Assembly: GCA_963555705.1 (NCBI GenBank)
Contig: OY743182.1
Coordinates: 54,254,592 to 54,318,591 of the forward strand
DNA from: Ligustrum vulgare
Taxonomy: Eukaryota > Streptophyta > Magnoliopsida > Lamiales > Oleaceae
Direction: 5' to 3'
Length of the DNA stretch: 64,000 nt
A program made the translations under genes and the position numbers. The notes below the pieces were generated by a model. It had not been told where the DNA came from and searched no databases. It was given only the letters and a program-made list of their open reading frames with translations. This document shows, piece by piece, positions 10,445-22,471 of the stretch (positions are counted from its first letter, which is position 1; every line of letters begins with the position of its first letter).

Positions 10445-11332
10445 AAAAAAAAAACCTCCCAGTGCATATCTGGTAAATTGTTAGGATTTGATTTGCAATA
10501 CATTAGAACTTATATATAATATCTTGCATAGTATAGGAATTGATTGTTCACTTTGGTAAATTGTTTTTAAAAACATTTATAAAAAACACATTTTTTCTTA
10601 ATCTCTTTTTAACCACATATTTTTGAAAAACACTTTTCAAAGAATAATCGTCACCATTTTACGCACATAGTTTTCCGTCCATTTTCACTTGTCATTTTAA
10701 GAAATTTTTTATTTTTATCAATTTATTTTAATACATGAATTAGTAAAGTCTAATTAATGCATGTAGTAAATTATTTATGGTTTTGTGCAAAAAAAATATC
10801 AACAAAAAGTCAAATTATAGATTACTTTTTTCTTTTGATAATTACTGCATTATTTTGAAGTCGAAAAATATGCAATATAGGTGTCAAATCCAAGATTTCA
10901 ATGAAAAGTTTAATACAAGCTAACAAATGCGAGCAAACTCCAAACATATCATTCGCAAAATCGTCTTAAATACTAAATGTAAAAGTTTTACTTATTATAT
11001 TTACTTTTTTCAATATCCAACCTTTTTAATTTATCTCATATTGTACTTAATGATAATTTTTGTCAAAATATTCTGTTTTCATGCTTTGTGATGAGGTAAA
11101 AAGAAATTCTACACTTTTTGTTTATTTATTTTTCAAAAATATGAAGGTAAAATAAGTTTTTTAGGCATTTCAATGAACTTTTTGGACACGCACTGTTATT
11201 GAATACACAATGTGTTAACTGGAAAAATTTGAGGATAAGAATGTTAAGAAAAATTGTTTGGGAATAAATGCTATAATGAGCAAAGAATGAAAACCTTAAG
11301 TACAATTAAAATCTTTATTATTATTATTATTA
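10106..11332. other. AT-rich intergenic sequence with a C21-A20 tract
   Basis: No gene is seen. A homopolymer pair, 21 C (10414-10434) followed by 20 A (10435-10454), stands out. Such tracts are unstable and their lengths may be assembly-dependent. Confidence 0.6.
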
Positions 11333-12589
11333 TCTATACTATATATAAAGGAGGATAGTTGATAAGTGTGAATGTAAAATTCATGAAACTGATTTGACAA
11401 GTGTAAAAGCAAAATATATGAATTTGATTTGCAAGTGTGAATGCAAATAAGGATAATTGACAAGTGTGAATGCAAAGTGTGTGTGTGTACACACTACAAA
11501 AATTATATATTATCACGAATATATAAATTTTTTCTTATCCCTTTAATATATAAAGAAGAACACTCCGAAAGAAATTATGTGTACAATTTGCAAAAATCTA
11601 TTAACTAATATTAATTTATTTTATATGATATTTTTTTTTTTTTGGAAAAATATATTAATTAGCAAATAATAAATAGGAATTTATATTTGTCTTTATAACG
11701 TTGAAAGAGTCAAATGATTTTTTTTTCTACATTTTCTAATACGTTCTTAACTTATATTAAATAAAAATTCATGTTGTAAGATTTTAAGAAAATAATATAA
11801 TATATTTTGTAAATCTCATACAATATAGTTAATTACATTACTGTTATGAATGATGTGTTGCCTGCATTTGATGATGTGTTTAGTGCAATGGAAAATAAAA
11901 TTGAAATTATTAAGGATGGTTAATTTTAATACTTAATAATTGTCTGTTAACTAAATTTTGAATTTCGTTAAAAAAAAATGAATGATAATTAATAATTGAA
12001 AGTAAGGCCAATGTAAGTTAGCCCAAGACATCTCTTACCAGATAGAACACTTGAGTTCGAGTCTATAGGTGAGTTGGGTTGGGTTGGGATTTGGATCTTT
12101 TTTGTATATATGTTCAAAAATTAATAAAAAATAATTAAAAGTAATTTTCAATGATATTATGAATGACATGTTTTTCCTCCAAAATTTCTATTAAAAATGT
12201 GTTTACATTTATTATTGTTAATTAATAATCGCTTAATATCAATTACCTTTCAAAAACGAATCAACTCTATACTGTGTGCAAATATCTGCTATTTTTGATA
12301 AAAACAATATCAATTTTTTTTAACGATGAAATTCATTTTATTGTGAAAAAACTATTAATCATTTATTATTTAAAAAGATAAATAGACTTTTATTATTCAA
12401 AGAATCTATTATAATTTGAAGTAGTTTTATTATTTGTAAAATTTTAATAATTATTTTAATATAATATTATTTTTTATGCATTTTGTATATGGAAAAAAAT
12501 TATGTATAAGTTTTAAAATGTTACAGATATTTATCGAAATCGATATTGTTAAATAACAACTTCCGTGCATCGTACGGGAGAAATACTAG
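11333..12589 (+). mobile_element. non-autonomous Helitron
   Basis: The left end is TCTATACTATATATAAAGGA preceded by A, and the right end is a GC-rich hairpin (CCGTGC-atc-GTACGG, one wobble pair) 9 bases before CTAG followed by T. A 5' TC, a 3' hairpin plus CTAG and insertion between A and T are the hallmarks of plant Helitrons. Near the 5' end a word like caagtgtgaatgcaaa is repeated about four times (11358-11480). No Rep/helicase coding sequence is present, so it depends on an autonomous partner. Confidence 0.82.
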
Positions 12590-13913
12590 TATATATAAAA
12601 GAAAAGAAGTGGTTTAGTGTGAATGCATGTTGTGAGTAAGTGGTTTAGTGTGAACGCATGTTGTAAACTATTGGCATTTATTATTTTTATGGTAATCAAT
12701 TGTGATTTTGAAGACCGCATCATTTTTGGTAATATTTTCGTATACTTTATTTTATATATATATATATATATATAAAGGATTATTGGACTTTCTTACCATT
12801 CAATATTGATTTGGTTAGAAAAAAATTATGGGATACTATATTACCACATAGCATTAATCATCTAACGGTAAATAAAATATATTGGTTTATGAACCAGTTT
12901 ATAAATTACATAAATTTTCAAACTACTTTTTAATCAAACACATTTTTTTTTTCTAATTTTTCAACACGGATTTGGGTAGAAAAAAATTATGGGAAATTGT
13001 ATTACCAGCACATTTCGTTTAGCATCCGCTCGGAAAATAAAATATATTGATTTATAAATCAATTCATAAACTACATAATTTTTCAAACTACTTTTTAATC
13101 ACACATTTTCTCTATCTAATTTTCAATCATTATTTTTTACTCAAAATCATAAATAAATCAGTTTATAAACCAAATTACTTTTTTTTTATTTTGTTTTCTC
13201 TATTTTTATGGTCTTTTTCTCTTCAACTTTTTATTAATTATAACATAAATATTTTTTCTTCAAAAATAAAAAATGAAAGAGAATAAAATAAGAGCGTTCA
13301 TCGATCTAATTTTTTCTTTCCTTTTCATTATAATAAAATTCAGAGCGTATATAATAGATATATTTATTTTTCACTTTAAGTTTTAAGTCAATTTAAATTA
13401 CAATGTTTAAAAAAACTCCTAAATGGTAAACATACAAATCATTAAAAAAAATTTAATGTATTTGCATATGTACATTTTTTTGTAATTAATTTTTTTCCTT
13501 CATTTCTCATTTTTAATTAAATATTAATTTCATATGTTAACGTATGAAAATCAATTATAATTTTTTTAAATTCGTAAAAAAATAAAAATAAATAAAAAAA
13601 TAAAAAAAAATAAAAATTTGTTAGTATCACATAAATATTTTTCTTTAAAACAATAAAATGAAAGAGAATAAAATGGAGCGTTCATCGATCTATTTTCTTT
13701 TCCTTTTCATTCTAATAAAAGTCTAAGCGTAAACTTTCTAGAACGGTAAACATACGACCTAAAAAATTAAGGTATGTGTAATTGTACATTTTTTTTAATT
13801 AATTGTCTTTCTTCGTTTCTTATTTTTAATTAAATATTCATTTCATATGTTAACATATAAATTTGATATATGTGAGTAACAAATGATCGTGCATCGCACG
13901 GGTGTAACACTAG
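12590..13913 (+). mobile_element. second Helitron-like segment, 5' end unclear
   Basis: A perfect Helitron 3' end is present: hairpin CGTGC-atc-GCACG (13888-13900), then CTAG at 13910-13913 followed by T. The sequence just after the first Helitron (tatatataaaag) resembles the post-TC part of a Helitron 5' end, and a 37 bp duplication with gtggtttagtgtgaa follows, but a clean TC start is lacking. Inside are two internal duplications: about 175 bp around 12810-13120, and a block with gagcgttcatcgatct at 13290 and 13675. No coding sequence is seen. Confidence 0.6.
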
Positions 13914-16427
13914 TACATGGTATAAGAAATAAAATTGTGGTAAGAATATAATTACCGTAAATCATTTTAATTTTGTGATTATATTCACACTACAATTTTT
14001 ATTATTTATTGCACCACATTTTAGCGTGTGTTCAAATAAATAGTTTATAAATCATTTATAATCACTATAATTTTCAATATAACTTTTTAACTACACATCG
14101 ATTCTCTCTTTAAGTTTTAACCCTTCAATCGCCTATAGATCAGCAAAATTACCAAAAAAACTGGTTTTTTTCCTGACATGGCTCCGAACAGATTGGCCCC
14201 AAAAGTTTTGAATCTTTGCTCATAATACTTTTGTCTGTACATTCTTATGGCATTCTTATCCTCATTTTAAAATTAATTAATACATATGTATCTGATAACA
14301 ATTTCTATCAAGAATTTCAGTTGAAAAGGTGTCATAAAAATATTTTCTCTCCGATGAAAAAAGTTCGGGATACAATTAAACAAACGCTACAACGAACAAA
14401 GATTGAAGAATTTAAGTGCAATGAAAATATATGATGCGGAATCGAGCCTTGCTCATACGATTGTCAACAACTTTATTTTACAAATAAATCCATTTTTATT
14501 CAATAAACATAGATAAAGTATTAATATATATAAACCACCGATGTATAATTCATAAGTACACATATAACCTTGGCTAATATTTTCTCAATGACGTACAATA
14601 AAAAAATCAATAAGTAAGACTAAGTAAATTAATTTATGTATTTTTGACATTGAACTACTTTTTAATTGTATATCTAAAGGTTTTCTACCTTTGCTCATTG
14701 TCATATTTAATGTCCCAAACCTTTTTTTTTTTTTTTTATCACATTCATCAGATTTTCATTAATTAGCACATCTTCATAAAAGCGTAAAAAGACTTATTTT
14801 TCATCATATTTTTAATTAAGAAAAGAAAAAAAAAAACAATACAAGGCGTTGGTCTCTAATGTAAATGCTTGAATTTGAGAAGTTTCTGTGAGTGAAACAA
14901 GCTATTTGCTTACCCTTTTAAAGTACACTAACACAATATACGTTATTTGTATATTTCTTAAGCTACAATAATTCAAATAGGAAAACACTTTATTACTATA
15001 ACACTCATAAAGTTTGAGATTTGATCTCTGCGCCTTGTCACAATATCTTAAGCATTTTAGAATATCGTTAAAAAGATACATATCGAGGCAATGATTGAGA
15101 AAATTATGTCATCATATTCTAGTTATCTCATAAAGTTCAATGCGTTATGAAAATTTTAAGATATCTAAAATTATCTTATCCTTCATCCAAAAGAAAGAAA
15201 AATGAAGAACATATTATTCTATTTGTATAAATTCTTCACTTATTATTACTAATTAGATAAATTGTAGTCATGAGTAAGTTGAAGTTTTAATAAAATGAAT
15301 TTATCATTTACTAAAGTTAATGAGATACGAGGAAGAAAAATTATTTTCTTGCATATTGTTCATCATAAATATTACCGAATATGCTACAATTCTTAATCAT
15401 AAATATCTTCATCCTCATCCAATACACAATATACTTGTCCAAAGAAAAAATTTGGAGAATAACAATAATTACCAAAAAAAAAAAAAATATTGATCAAACA
15501 CTCAACATGAAACTAATTAACAAAAAGTATAAAAAAATTTAAAAAAAATTATCATAGACATGCAACAGGTAACCACATATTATCTTTCATCTCACCCATA
15601 AGTAATATACTTATTGAAAGAAAAAAAAAACCAGCAATTACTAAAAATAAAATCATGAATAAAGTATGAGATATATATTTAAACAAAGCAGTAAAAGTTT
15701 AATGAAAAATGCATATTAAAGAATCGTAAAAAAAAATATAAAAAATAAAAATTCGGATTAAACGAATTTACTGATTATTAGCATGACTTAGAGAAGATGT
15801 GGGAAAAGAGTGAAACTACAAACGATATGATGATAAACAAATGGATGGAATATTAAAAATAATTATTCAACTCGTATATAAATTAATAATGATCAAATAA
15901 ATATTGGATTATTAGAAATGAATTTTTCATCTTATATTTTATCAAATAACTGTATATTAATGTTTTGTAAACTAATGAGTGAATTTTATTTTTTTTCAAT
16001 GAAATTTTCAGGAATTTATGATCATTCAAACAATGACTAAATGCGCAATATGATTTTAATATAAAACATTAAGTTTCTTAACAAGCTCCTGTTTGGATTC
16101 CATATTTTAAACTCATTTTTAACTACATTCTCTTTATAAAATAGTTTTTCTACATTTAAAAAAAAAAAAAATCTGAAAAGTTGGGTTCAAATGGGAGCTG
16201 AATGTTAATTGTATGTAATTTAAATAAAATTTTTAATTGTTTATATTAATATTAATCAGCTTAATAGAATATGATTTCATTTTAATTATATAAGCAGCAT
16301 TAACTTTTTATATGGCATATAATAATGTTTTCGTTAATTATATACTAAGAATTTGTAATAATTGTGTTAGTGAAAGTTAGTTGACTTAATTATTTGAAAA
16401 TTATAATATTAATTTGAAAATTACAAT
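13914..16427. other. AT-rich intergenic sequence, no gene seen
   Basis: About 2.5 kb with many A/T runs and no ORF of recognisable function, no terminal repeats and no RNA gene that I can support. Confidence 0.6.
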
Positions 16428-17500
16428 AGAAAATCAACTACATCTTACATGTTTACTTTGTGTGGGATATGCATAAGTTCGAAGTCTCAACTTCAATCTA
16501 TTTTTGCCCTTTCTACCATTGAAGAAGAGTATGTGGCTACAATTGAAGCCATAAAAGAAGCAATGTGGATAAAAGGTTCGCTGTGTGAATTGAATGAATT
16601 ATCAAATCATGTAGTTGTTTATTCTGACAGTCAAAGTGTCATTCAATTATGCAAAAATCTAGTTTTTTTCATGAAAGAACTAAGCATATTGATGTTAGAA
16701 AGCATTTCAGTAGAGATATAATTGCTAGCGAATCTTTATCTCTCGAAAAAATTCCTACCCAATTCAATCAGTAGACACGGAACTAAGGTATTCCCTCTAA
16801 ACAAGTTTAGATCTTGTTTACAAATGTTAAAAATTAATATTGGGTAATTGTATTCGTGCATGTACATAATTTTGTTGATGATGAGAGTGGACTGACCTAT
16901 AGAACTCTGTAGGAACATTTTGATTAAACATTGTTGGCATCTAGGTGGAGATTTGTTGGACTGTGATGCCAAAACCACTCAATACATGTGCTATAATGAT
17001 AACTAGGCTTGGCCCATTAAAGCTTTTCCATTGAATGTTAATTTAAAATGAAGGGATCCAAACCCGGACCCAATTACTAAGGCTAAAGACGCATCTTGGA
17101 AGAGCAACTTTAGTTGCCTCTAAATTCTAAGGTCGTTAGCTGCTCTAGATCGTTCAATATCATTTGAGATCAACGATGGTAGCATGTAGTATAAATGGAT
17201 CCTTACACTGTTTCCCCAATCAGAAATCTCTAAGTCTAAGGTTTTCTACACTTTGTCATCTCTAATAATCCTCTTCATTTGTTGGTTGATTTTCTGGTGT
17301 TTTCTTGGGAAAACTTTGAGTCTCACTGATTCAAATATTTGAGAAGTAGTTCTGACTAAGCCTTAGGGTGTTTGGATATTTGTTTGATCTCTTGTTTTGT
17401 ACAGAAGGGTACAATGTTTTTGAGCTCATAATTGATGAAATCTTGATGCTATACTTTTAGATCCTCTCATTGTTGTATAGTCTGGTTCGATCTTTTACAT
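16428..17500 (+). mobile_element. 3' fragment of a second copia element with 3' LTR
   Basis: The fragment starts abruptly in the RNase H domain (KSTTSYMFTLCG) and runs to a polypurine tract (aggtggagatt, 16943-16953). An LTR then begins TGTTGGACTG at 16954. A TATA-like box (gtataaat) near 17190 fits an LTR promoter. The LTR end is not certain; ttttaca near 17497 is a candidate. Everything 5' of RNase H is missing, so no target duplication can be checked. The RNase H sequence is close to that of the minus-strand copia at 33060-37868 but the LTR start differs. Confidence 0.7.
16431..16800 (+). pseudogene. copia RNase H fragment
   Basis: A frame of 90 codons (16449-16721) gives SKSQLQSIFALSTIEEEYVA, then YSDSQSVIQLCKN, the standard copia RNase H signature. 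A frameshift in a T-run near 16665 moves the next block (HERTKHIDVRKHF...) to another frame, and stops follow. Confidence 0.85.
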
Positions 17501-17507
17501 AATAGCT

Positions 17508-17631
17508 TATGGTGCCCACCATCCACGTAATACCTCGATATTGGGTAATGCTAAGGTGTCCCATGTTATGTGCACATGGGAACCTCGTCATTACCCAATG
17601 TCAAAGTTCCACGTGTCCGATGGACACCATA
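17508..17631. repeat. symmetrical foldback of 122-124 bp
   Basis: Two 42 bp arms (17509-17550 and 17589-17630) are inverted copies, about 70 percent identical. Their inner 11 bp are perfect (ATTGGGTAATG / CATTACCCAAT) and their outer 6 bp are perfect (ATGGTG / CACCAT). The 38 bp between the arms contains another inverted pair (tcccatg 17559, catggga 17575). It lies just after the copia 3' LTR. It could be a foldback MITE or a hairpin RNA precursor; no target duplication was recognised. Confidence 0.7.
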
Positions 17632-17791
17632 TCGTGACTGCAATATATATAACTTTTCATATTATTATACACCGTGAGCAAAAAATGAAAAATTATTATG
17701 ACACTATTCATAGCAATATCGAGAATTTTTATAAATAATTCTAACCTCGAGGTCTTTTATGTTTCCTCACTACAAAATTTTGGCTTCTATG
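17632..17791. other. AT-rich spacer between foldback and hAT element
   Basis: Nothing recognisable is seen. It leads directly to the hAT target duplication. Confidence 0.5.
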
Positions 17792-17799
17792 GTTCAACC
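17792..17799. other. 8 bp target-site duplication, left (hAT)
   Basis: gttcaacc here is repeated exactly at 32712-32719. Eight base pairs is the diagnostic length for hAT transposases. Confidence 0.95.
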
Positions 17800-17819
17800 T
17801 AGTGGTGGCAAAACTGCTC

Positions 17820-18030
17820 ATCAGCTCGGCACGTCAAACCACGAGCCGAGGGCTACGATGACTCGGCTTGCTGAAATGGCGAGTCGATGGATGAGCTAAA
17901 CATCCTCGTTGAACCACGAGTCGAGCCACATCCTCGTTGAATCACGAGGCGAGCATGGCTTGGCTCGTGGTTTGACGAGCAACTTGTTGGAACGAGCTCG
18001 TGGCTCGTTCCAATGAGCCAGCGAGCACTC
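17820..18030. promoter_or_regulatory. left subterminal GGCTCG/CGAGCC array of the hAT element
   Basis: Words such as cgagccg, cgagtcgagcc, cgaggcgagc, tggctcgtgg and tggctcgttc recur in both orientations over about 210 bp. The region is much more GC-rich than its surroundings. By analogy with Ac (AAACGG repeats) these are probably transposase-binding sites; that role is inferred. Confidence 0.65.
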
Positions 18031-18397
18031 ACCGACCGTTGGCGACGTCCAACAGTCAAAAAATATTTTTTTCTTTCTTTTTTCCCCTATAAATACCCCT
18101 AAAATAAACTTCATCTCTCAACACAACTCTCCTATACTATTACTATACATACTCTCAAATTCTCAATCCACCTCTACTACTTACTACATCTACTCTACAT
18201 GTCTACAATTTCATTTCAATCTCTCAATTCTATTTCTATTTTCTAACCACTTATTATTTATACAATACACATATTTCATTTTCAATTTTCTTACTTCAAG
18301 TCTTCACCTACACTACAAATTGTCAAATTCTACAATTACACACCACACTCTACTCCACACATTTCAATTTTTATTTCAGATTTTCAACTATAAAAGA

Positions 18398-19244
18398 ATG
18401 GATTCCAGCAGCTGAAGGTTTATTAATGAATTGTTCGATCGTCCACCTGAATTTGGGGATGACTCAATACCACAATCTCACGCTCAGTCTCACTTCAACA
18501 ATGAATTCGCCGATCTCAACTATGTTCCAATTCCCAAAAATCTTGAAGAAGTTTCACTTAATCAACAAATCGATTTAGATGATGTTGAAGAAGATGTGGA
18601 TGTTGAAGTCTTAGAAAATGATCCCGATCTTCCCGACGCAAAAGAGAAGCGAAAAGCTACAAAACATACAAAGAAAGTTGCAAAGTGTTGGGATCATTTC
18701 AAATTGATCTCAATTGGGAAAAAACTGAATCATCCCTAGAAGAGTTCAAAGCAGCGTGCAAATACTGTGCACAACAATTGACATGATAAAAAGGTATTGG
18801 TACTACACACCTCAATCATTACTATAGCAAGTGTGTTACCAAAAACGAGTTTGTTGAATTAAATCAAAGTCAATTATGATTTGGTTCATCTTCTAGTGGT
18901 TCTGCTGCTGGATCTACTACACTTACAAATTTTATGTATTCCGAACAAGAGAATCGAATCGACATGGTTCAATTCGTTGCGGGGGCGGAGTTGCCACTAA
19001 GTATAGTGGACAACGAACATTTTGTTACATATATCAAACAGTATCTTCAACCTAGGTACACTGGTATTACTCGAAAAACTCTGCGTGCTGATACTATAAC
19101 ATATTTTACTAAAACTAAGAAGCAATTAATATTCGATTTAAATAAATATGGTAGTGTTATTTCTTTTACTTTCAATCTTTGAGAAGGAATTAACAAAAAA
19201 TGTTATATTGCTGCAACTGCACACTACACCATCCACTTTGGGTT
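18398..19244 (+). pseudogene. hAT transposase, N-terminal part with BED zinc finger
   Basis: The frame opens MDSSS at 18398, hits a TGA at 18413, then continues FINELFDRPPEFGDD, an acidic stretch (DLDDVEEDVDVEVLE) and a basic KEKRKATKHTKK segment. A BED finger follows: CKYC at 18757-18768 and THLNHYYSKC at 18802-18834, after a stop and frameshift near 18738 and two stops at about 18784-18789. The chain goes on through NKYGSVISFTFNL, a stop, and EGINKKCYIAATAHYT, which is the start of the catalytic region of plant hAT transposases. It then breaks off at about 19244 against gypsy sequence. The remaining catalytic core (roughly 200-300 residues in the family) is absent. Confidence 0.88.
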
Positions 19245-19398
19245 CTCAAACAAATTTCCTACCATGCATATATCTAAAATTTTAATAATAAAATAAATAA
19301 TGAAAGCGTAATAAGTAAAAGGGAAGAAAGGTTGGGTTGCCTCCCAACAAGGGCTCCGTTTATAGTCTCTAGCCCGACTTTTTCCACATTCAAATCAT

Positions 19399-21450
19399 GG
19401 AGGCATAAATGATCCTCTTTAAGCTTTGCATTGCTTGCAATTCCCTACCTTGTATATCTCCACCCGTTTTCTCACTTTCTTGAATTCCAAAGCCTCACTT
19501 TTTACTGTTTTTTAGGGATGTTCGGTTTTTCTTCCTTTTTGTCTCTTATTTCATCTTTTACCTTCACAAACTCATATTTTGTGATTGGAAACTCCTCCAA
19601 CTTAATCCCTTGCTTCATTTTCACTTCTGGTTTTTGGATCACTCATTCCACCTTGAAGCAACTTTCTTTTAGAACTTCAAGATATTGCCTTGCCTTGATG
19701 CTGAAAGTGATTTGTTCCTTCTCGACCCTAAAGATGATTTCTCTCTTTTCAATGTCGATTAAGGCTCTTTCAGTAGCTAAGAACGGCCTTCCAAGAATAA
19801 GGGGCATTTGAGTGTCCTCTTCCATGTTCAGGATCACAAAGTCGATTGGGAAGAAGAATTTTTCAACCTTAATTATCACATTCTCCACTATCCCATATGG
19901 GTAATGAATGGATCTGTTGGCAAGCTTCGGTGTGATATTGGTTGGTTTAGGCTCCCCTAAACTAAGTTTCCTGTACACGGATAAATGCATTAAATTAACA
20001 CTGGCCCCTAAGTCACATAGAAAATTATCAAAGCTGAAATTACCAATAGTGCAAGGGATAGAGAAACTTCCTGGATCAGTCAATTTTTGTGGTAATTTCT
20101 TCTCCAATATAGCAATGCATTCCACACTAAGAACTACTGTTTCATAATCTACCGGCTTTCTTTTATTTGATAACATTTCTTTCATGAATTTCAGGTAGAG
20201 TGGCATTTGAGCCAAGGCTTCAGCAAAAAGAATATTTATGTGCAGTTTCTTGAATATTTCCAAAAAAATTTCAAACTGCTGCTCTAACTGATGCTTTTTC
20301 AATCTTTGTGGATAAGGAACTGGAGGCACATAAGCATTGACTGGCGGTCTAACTCGGACTTCTTCTTCTACTTTTTCTTGAACTTCAGGAGTCGACCCTT
20401 GTTCTTTTTCACTTTTCTGCTCTCCCACCACAATTTTCTTTTGGCTCTTCTGGTTTTCATATTCCTCTACAGTCACTTCAGATAACTGAACCCAGCTCCT
20501 TGTTGTTATTGCATTAACATGCTCACGAGGGTTTGTTTCAGTATTGCTTGGTAACTGTCCAGACTGTCTTGTTGAACTGCTAGCTGCCAGCTCTCAGACC
20601 TGTTTCTTCAAAAAAAAAAAATTCCAACAGCTTGATTCATTAATTCTCCATTCTGACTCTTTACCATCTGGATTAACACTTCTATGTTCTCGGATATATT
20701 TTTCTGAGATTGTTGTTGTTGATGAAATCCAGGTGGCCCCTGAACTGTCTAATTGTTAGACCAAGAAAAATCTGGTTGATTCTTCCATTCTGGGTTATAT
20801 GTTTGTGAATATGGACCACCCTGCCGTTTGTTCCCAATGAAGTTGACCTGTTCTGGACTTGATTGATTTTGTTGAAGTGGGCAGAAATTTATGGCGTGAT
20901 TTTCAAAACAAAAATCATACAAAGCTGTTTGAACTAAATTCACTGGCTGCACACCCATACTCTCTATTTTCTTTGTCAACGCATCCAGGTTAGCACTTAA
21001 TGCTGTAATTTCACTAACTGCAACAATTCCTCTAGATTTTGGTGTAGATCTATCTGAGTACCACTGGTAACTGTTCGCAACCATCTTCTCAAAAATCTCA
21101 GATGCTTTTTCATATGTCATATCCATTACTGTTCCTCCAGCTACTGAGTCGGCGTGTTTCTTGTTTTCATTTGTCAGCCCATTGTAGAATGTTTGAATTA
21201 GGATCCAATTAGCTATTCTATGAGTAGGATATTGTCGAACCAGCTCGTTGAATCTCTCCCAAGCCTAAAAAATTGAATCCCCTGGCTGTTGATTGAATGA
21301 AAGAATTTCACGCTTAAGCTTTGACATCAGGCCAGGTGGAAAGAACTTATCAACAAATTTTTGACTCATTACTTCCCAAGTCGTAATTGTGTGGAGGGGT
21401 AGCGTGTAGAACCATGCCTTTTCCTTGTCTACTAATGAGAATGAAAAGAA
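19399..21450 (-). pseudogene. gypsy gag-protease remnant, left copy
   Basis: Minus-strand frames give a capsid-like region without a long ORF (21450-21127), a Gag stretch of 125 codons (21126-20749; MDMTYEKASEIFEKM, YQWYSDRSTPKSRG, then a poor zinc-knuckle-like CFENHAINFC), and a protease ORF of 277 codons (20476-19643) with DLGASVNLMHLSVYRKL and ILGRPFLATERALID. DLGA is the usual active-site form in plant Athila/Tat-like gypsy elements. About 415 bp of gag N-terminal sequence present in the right copy is deleted here. No reverse transcriptase, RNase H or integrase follows the protease. Confidence 0.87.
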
Positions 21451-21586
21451 AGCAATTCAAAAGATTTAATTCTTCTTAACACGAATTAAATAAAACTAAA
21501 ATTAAAACTAAAAAAAATTAAAAAAAGCAAAATAACGTTAAAAGTAAAATAAGAACTAATGAGCATCGATATTAATTAACAGTCCA

Positions 21587-21600
21587 CGGCAACGGCGCCA
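21587..21600 (-). other. primer-binding site, tRNA-Asp type (left gypsy LTR)
   Basis: The minus strand reads TGGCGCCGTTGCCG, the sequence used by many plant gypsy elements, 6 bases from the LTR end at 21607. Confidence 0.85.
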
Positions 21601-21606
21601 AAAACT

Positions 21607-22471
21607 TGCTCACTGATATCTCGCGATGCGAAATACTCCCGCAAGTGTATGAGTCGTGAGAAGTAATATAGTGGACCTAAAAGTCCGGATTATCGTTCCA
21701 CAGAGACTGCTATAAATTACTGAAATATTTTATTTCTAAACTTTATTTGAACAGAAAGAAGAGAATTTGTGATTGTAAACATGAAACTAATAAATTAAAC
21801 TAAAGAATTAAATTGAAACAAAATTTGTTTTGTCTTTAAAGCTGATTGTAAAGCAGTTGGGAATCCCCATTTCACCTAACTAATTATATTAACTCCAATT
21901 CCAGTTTTATTTTCTAAATATGTGTTCGATCAAATTCACTAATTCAAATTGAGATTCCTCTCTCGAGTTTAAATCAATCCTACATAAATAAGTCAACATT
22001 GTATCTCTACAGCGGGTCCGAATATTCCTTATCTGCATTACACATAAGAATTCACACACGACCGCAATCCTCAACTTCCATCTTTTCTCGACTGTGTAAG
22101 TTGGTCCCTGATTTTTAATTGCACCTTCAATCCTCAACTTTCAATTGTTGCGATTTAGTCCCCAAACTTTATATTTTTCTTAATTTTTCCGTTTAAGCTC
22201 TCGATTCCTTCACTTGGGTCCTCCAACCTCTGATTCGTTCACTTTGGCACCATGAGCCTTCCCGGTTGTTATCACATATCTCTCACTTGCTCAATTTAGC
22301 TCCAATTAACATCCAATTTTGTCATTTTCCATTAATTGTTTCATTCTTCGCCTTTTGAGATATTTTCTAATAAGTAAACAAATAAACATAAATTAAATAG
22401 CATATATTCTAAAATGACAATAAATTATTCTAATTTAGACATATAAATAAGTGTATAAAATACACTTATCA
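21607..22471 (-). repeat. gypsy LTR, left copy, internally deleted
   Basis: 865 bp, TG...CA. Compared with the LTR at 28123-29582 it lacks about 660 bp, including the palindromic array, and carries some 70 bp not found there. Its 5' end (22447-22469) is a perfect 10 bp stem with a 3-base loop. Confidence 0.85.

Noticed and set aside
13047..13286. 79-codon hydrophobic ORF
   Set aside because: Low-complexity AT-rich sequence inside a non-coding Helitron-like segment.
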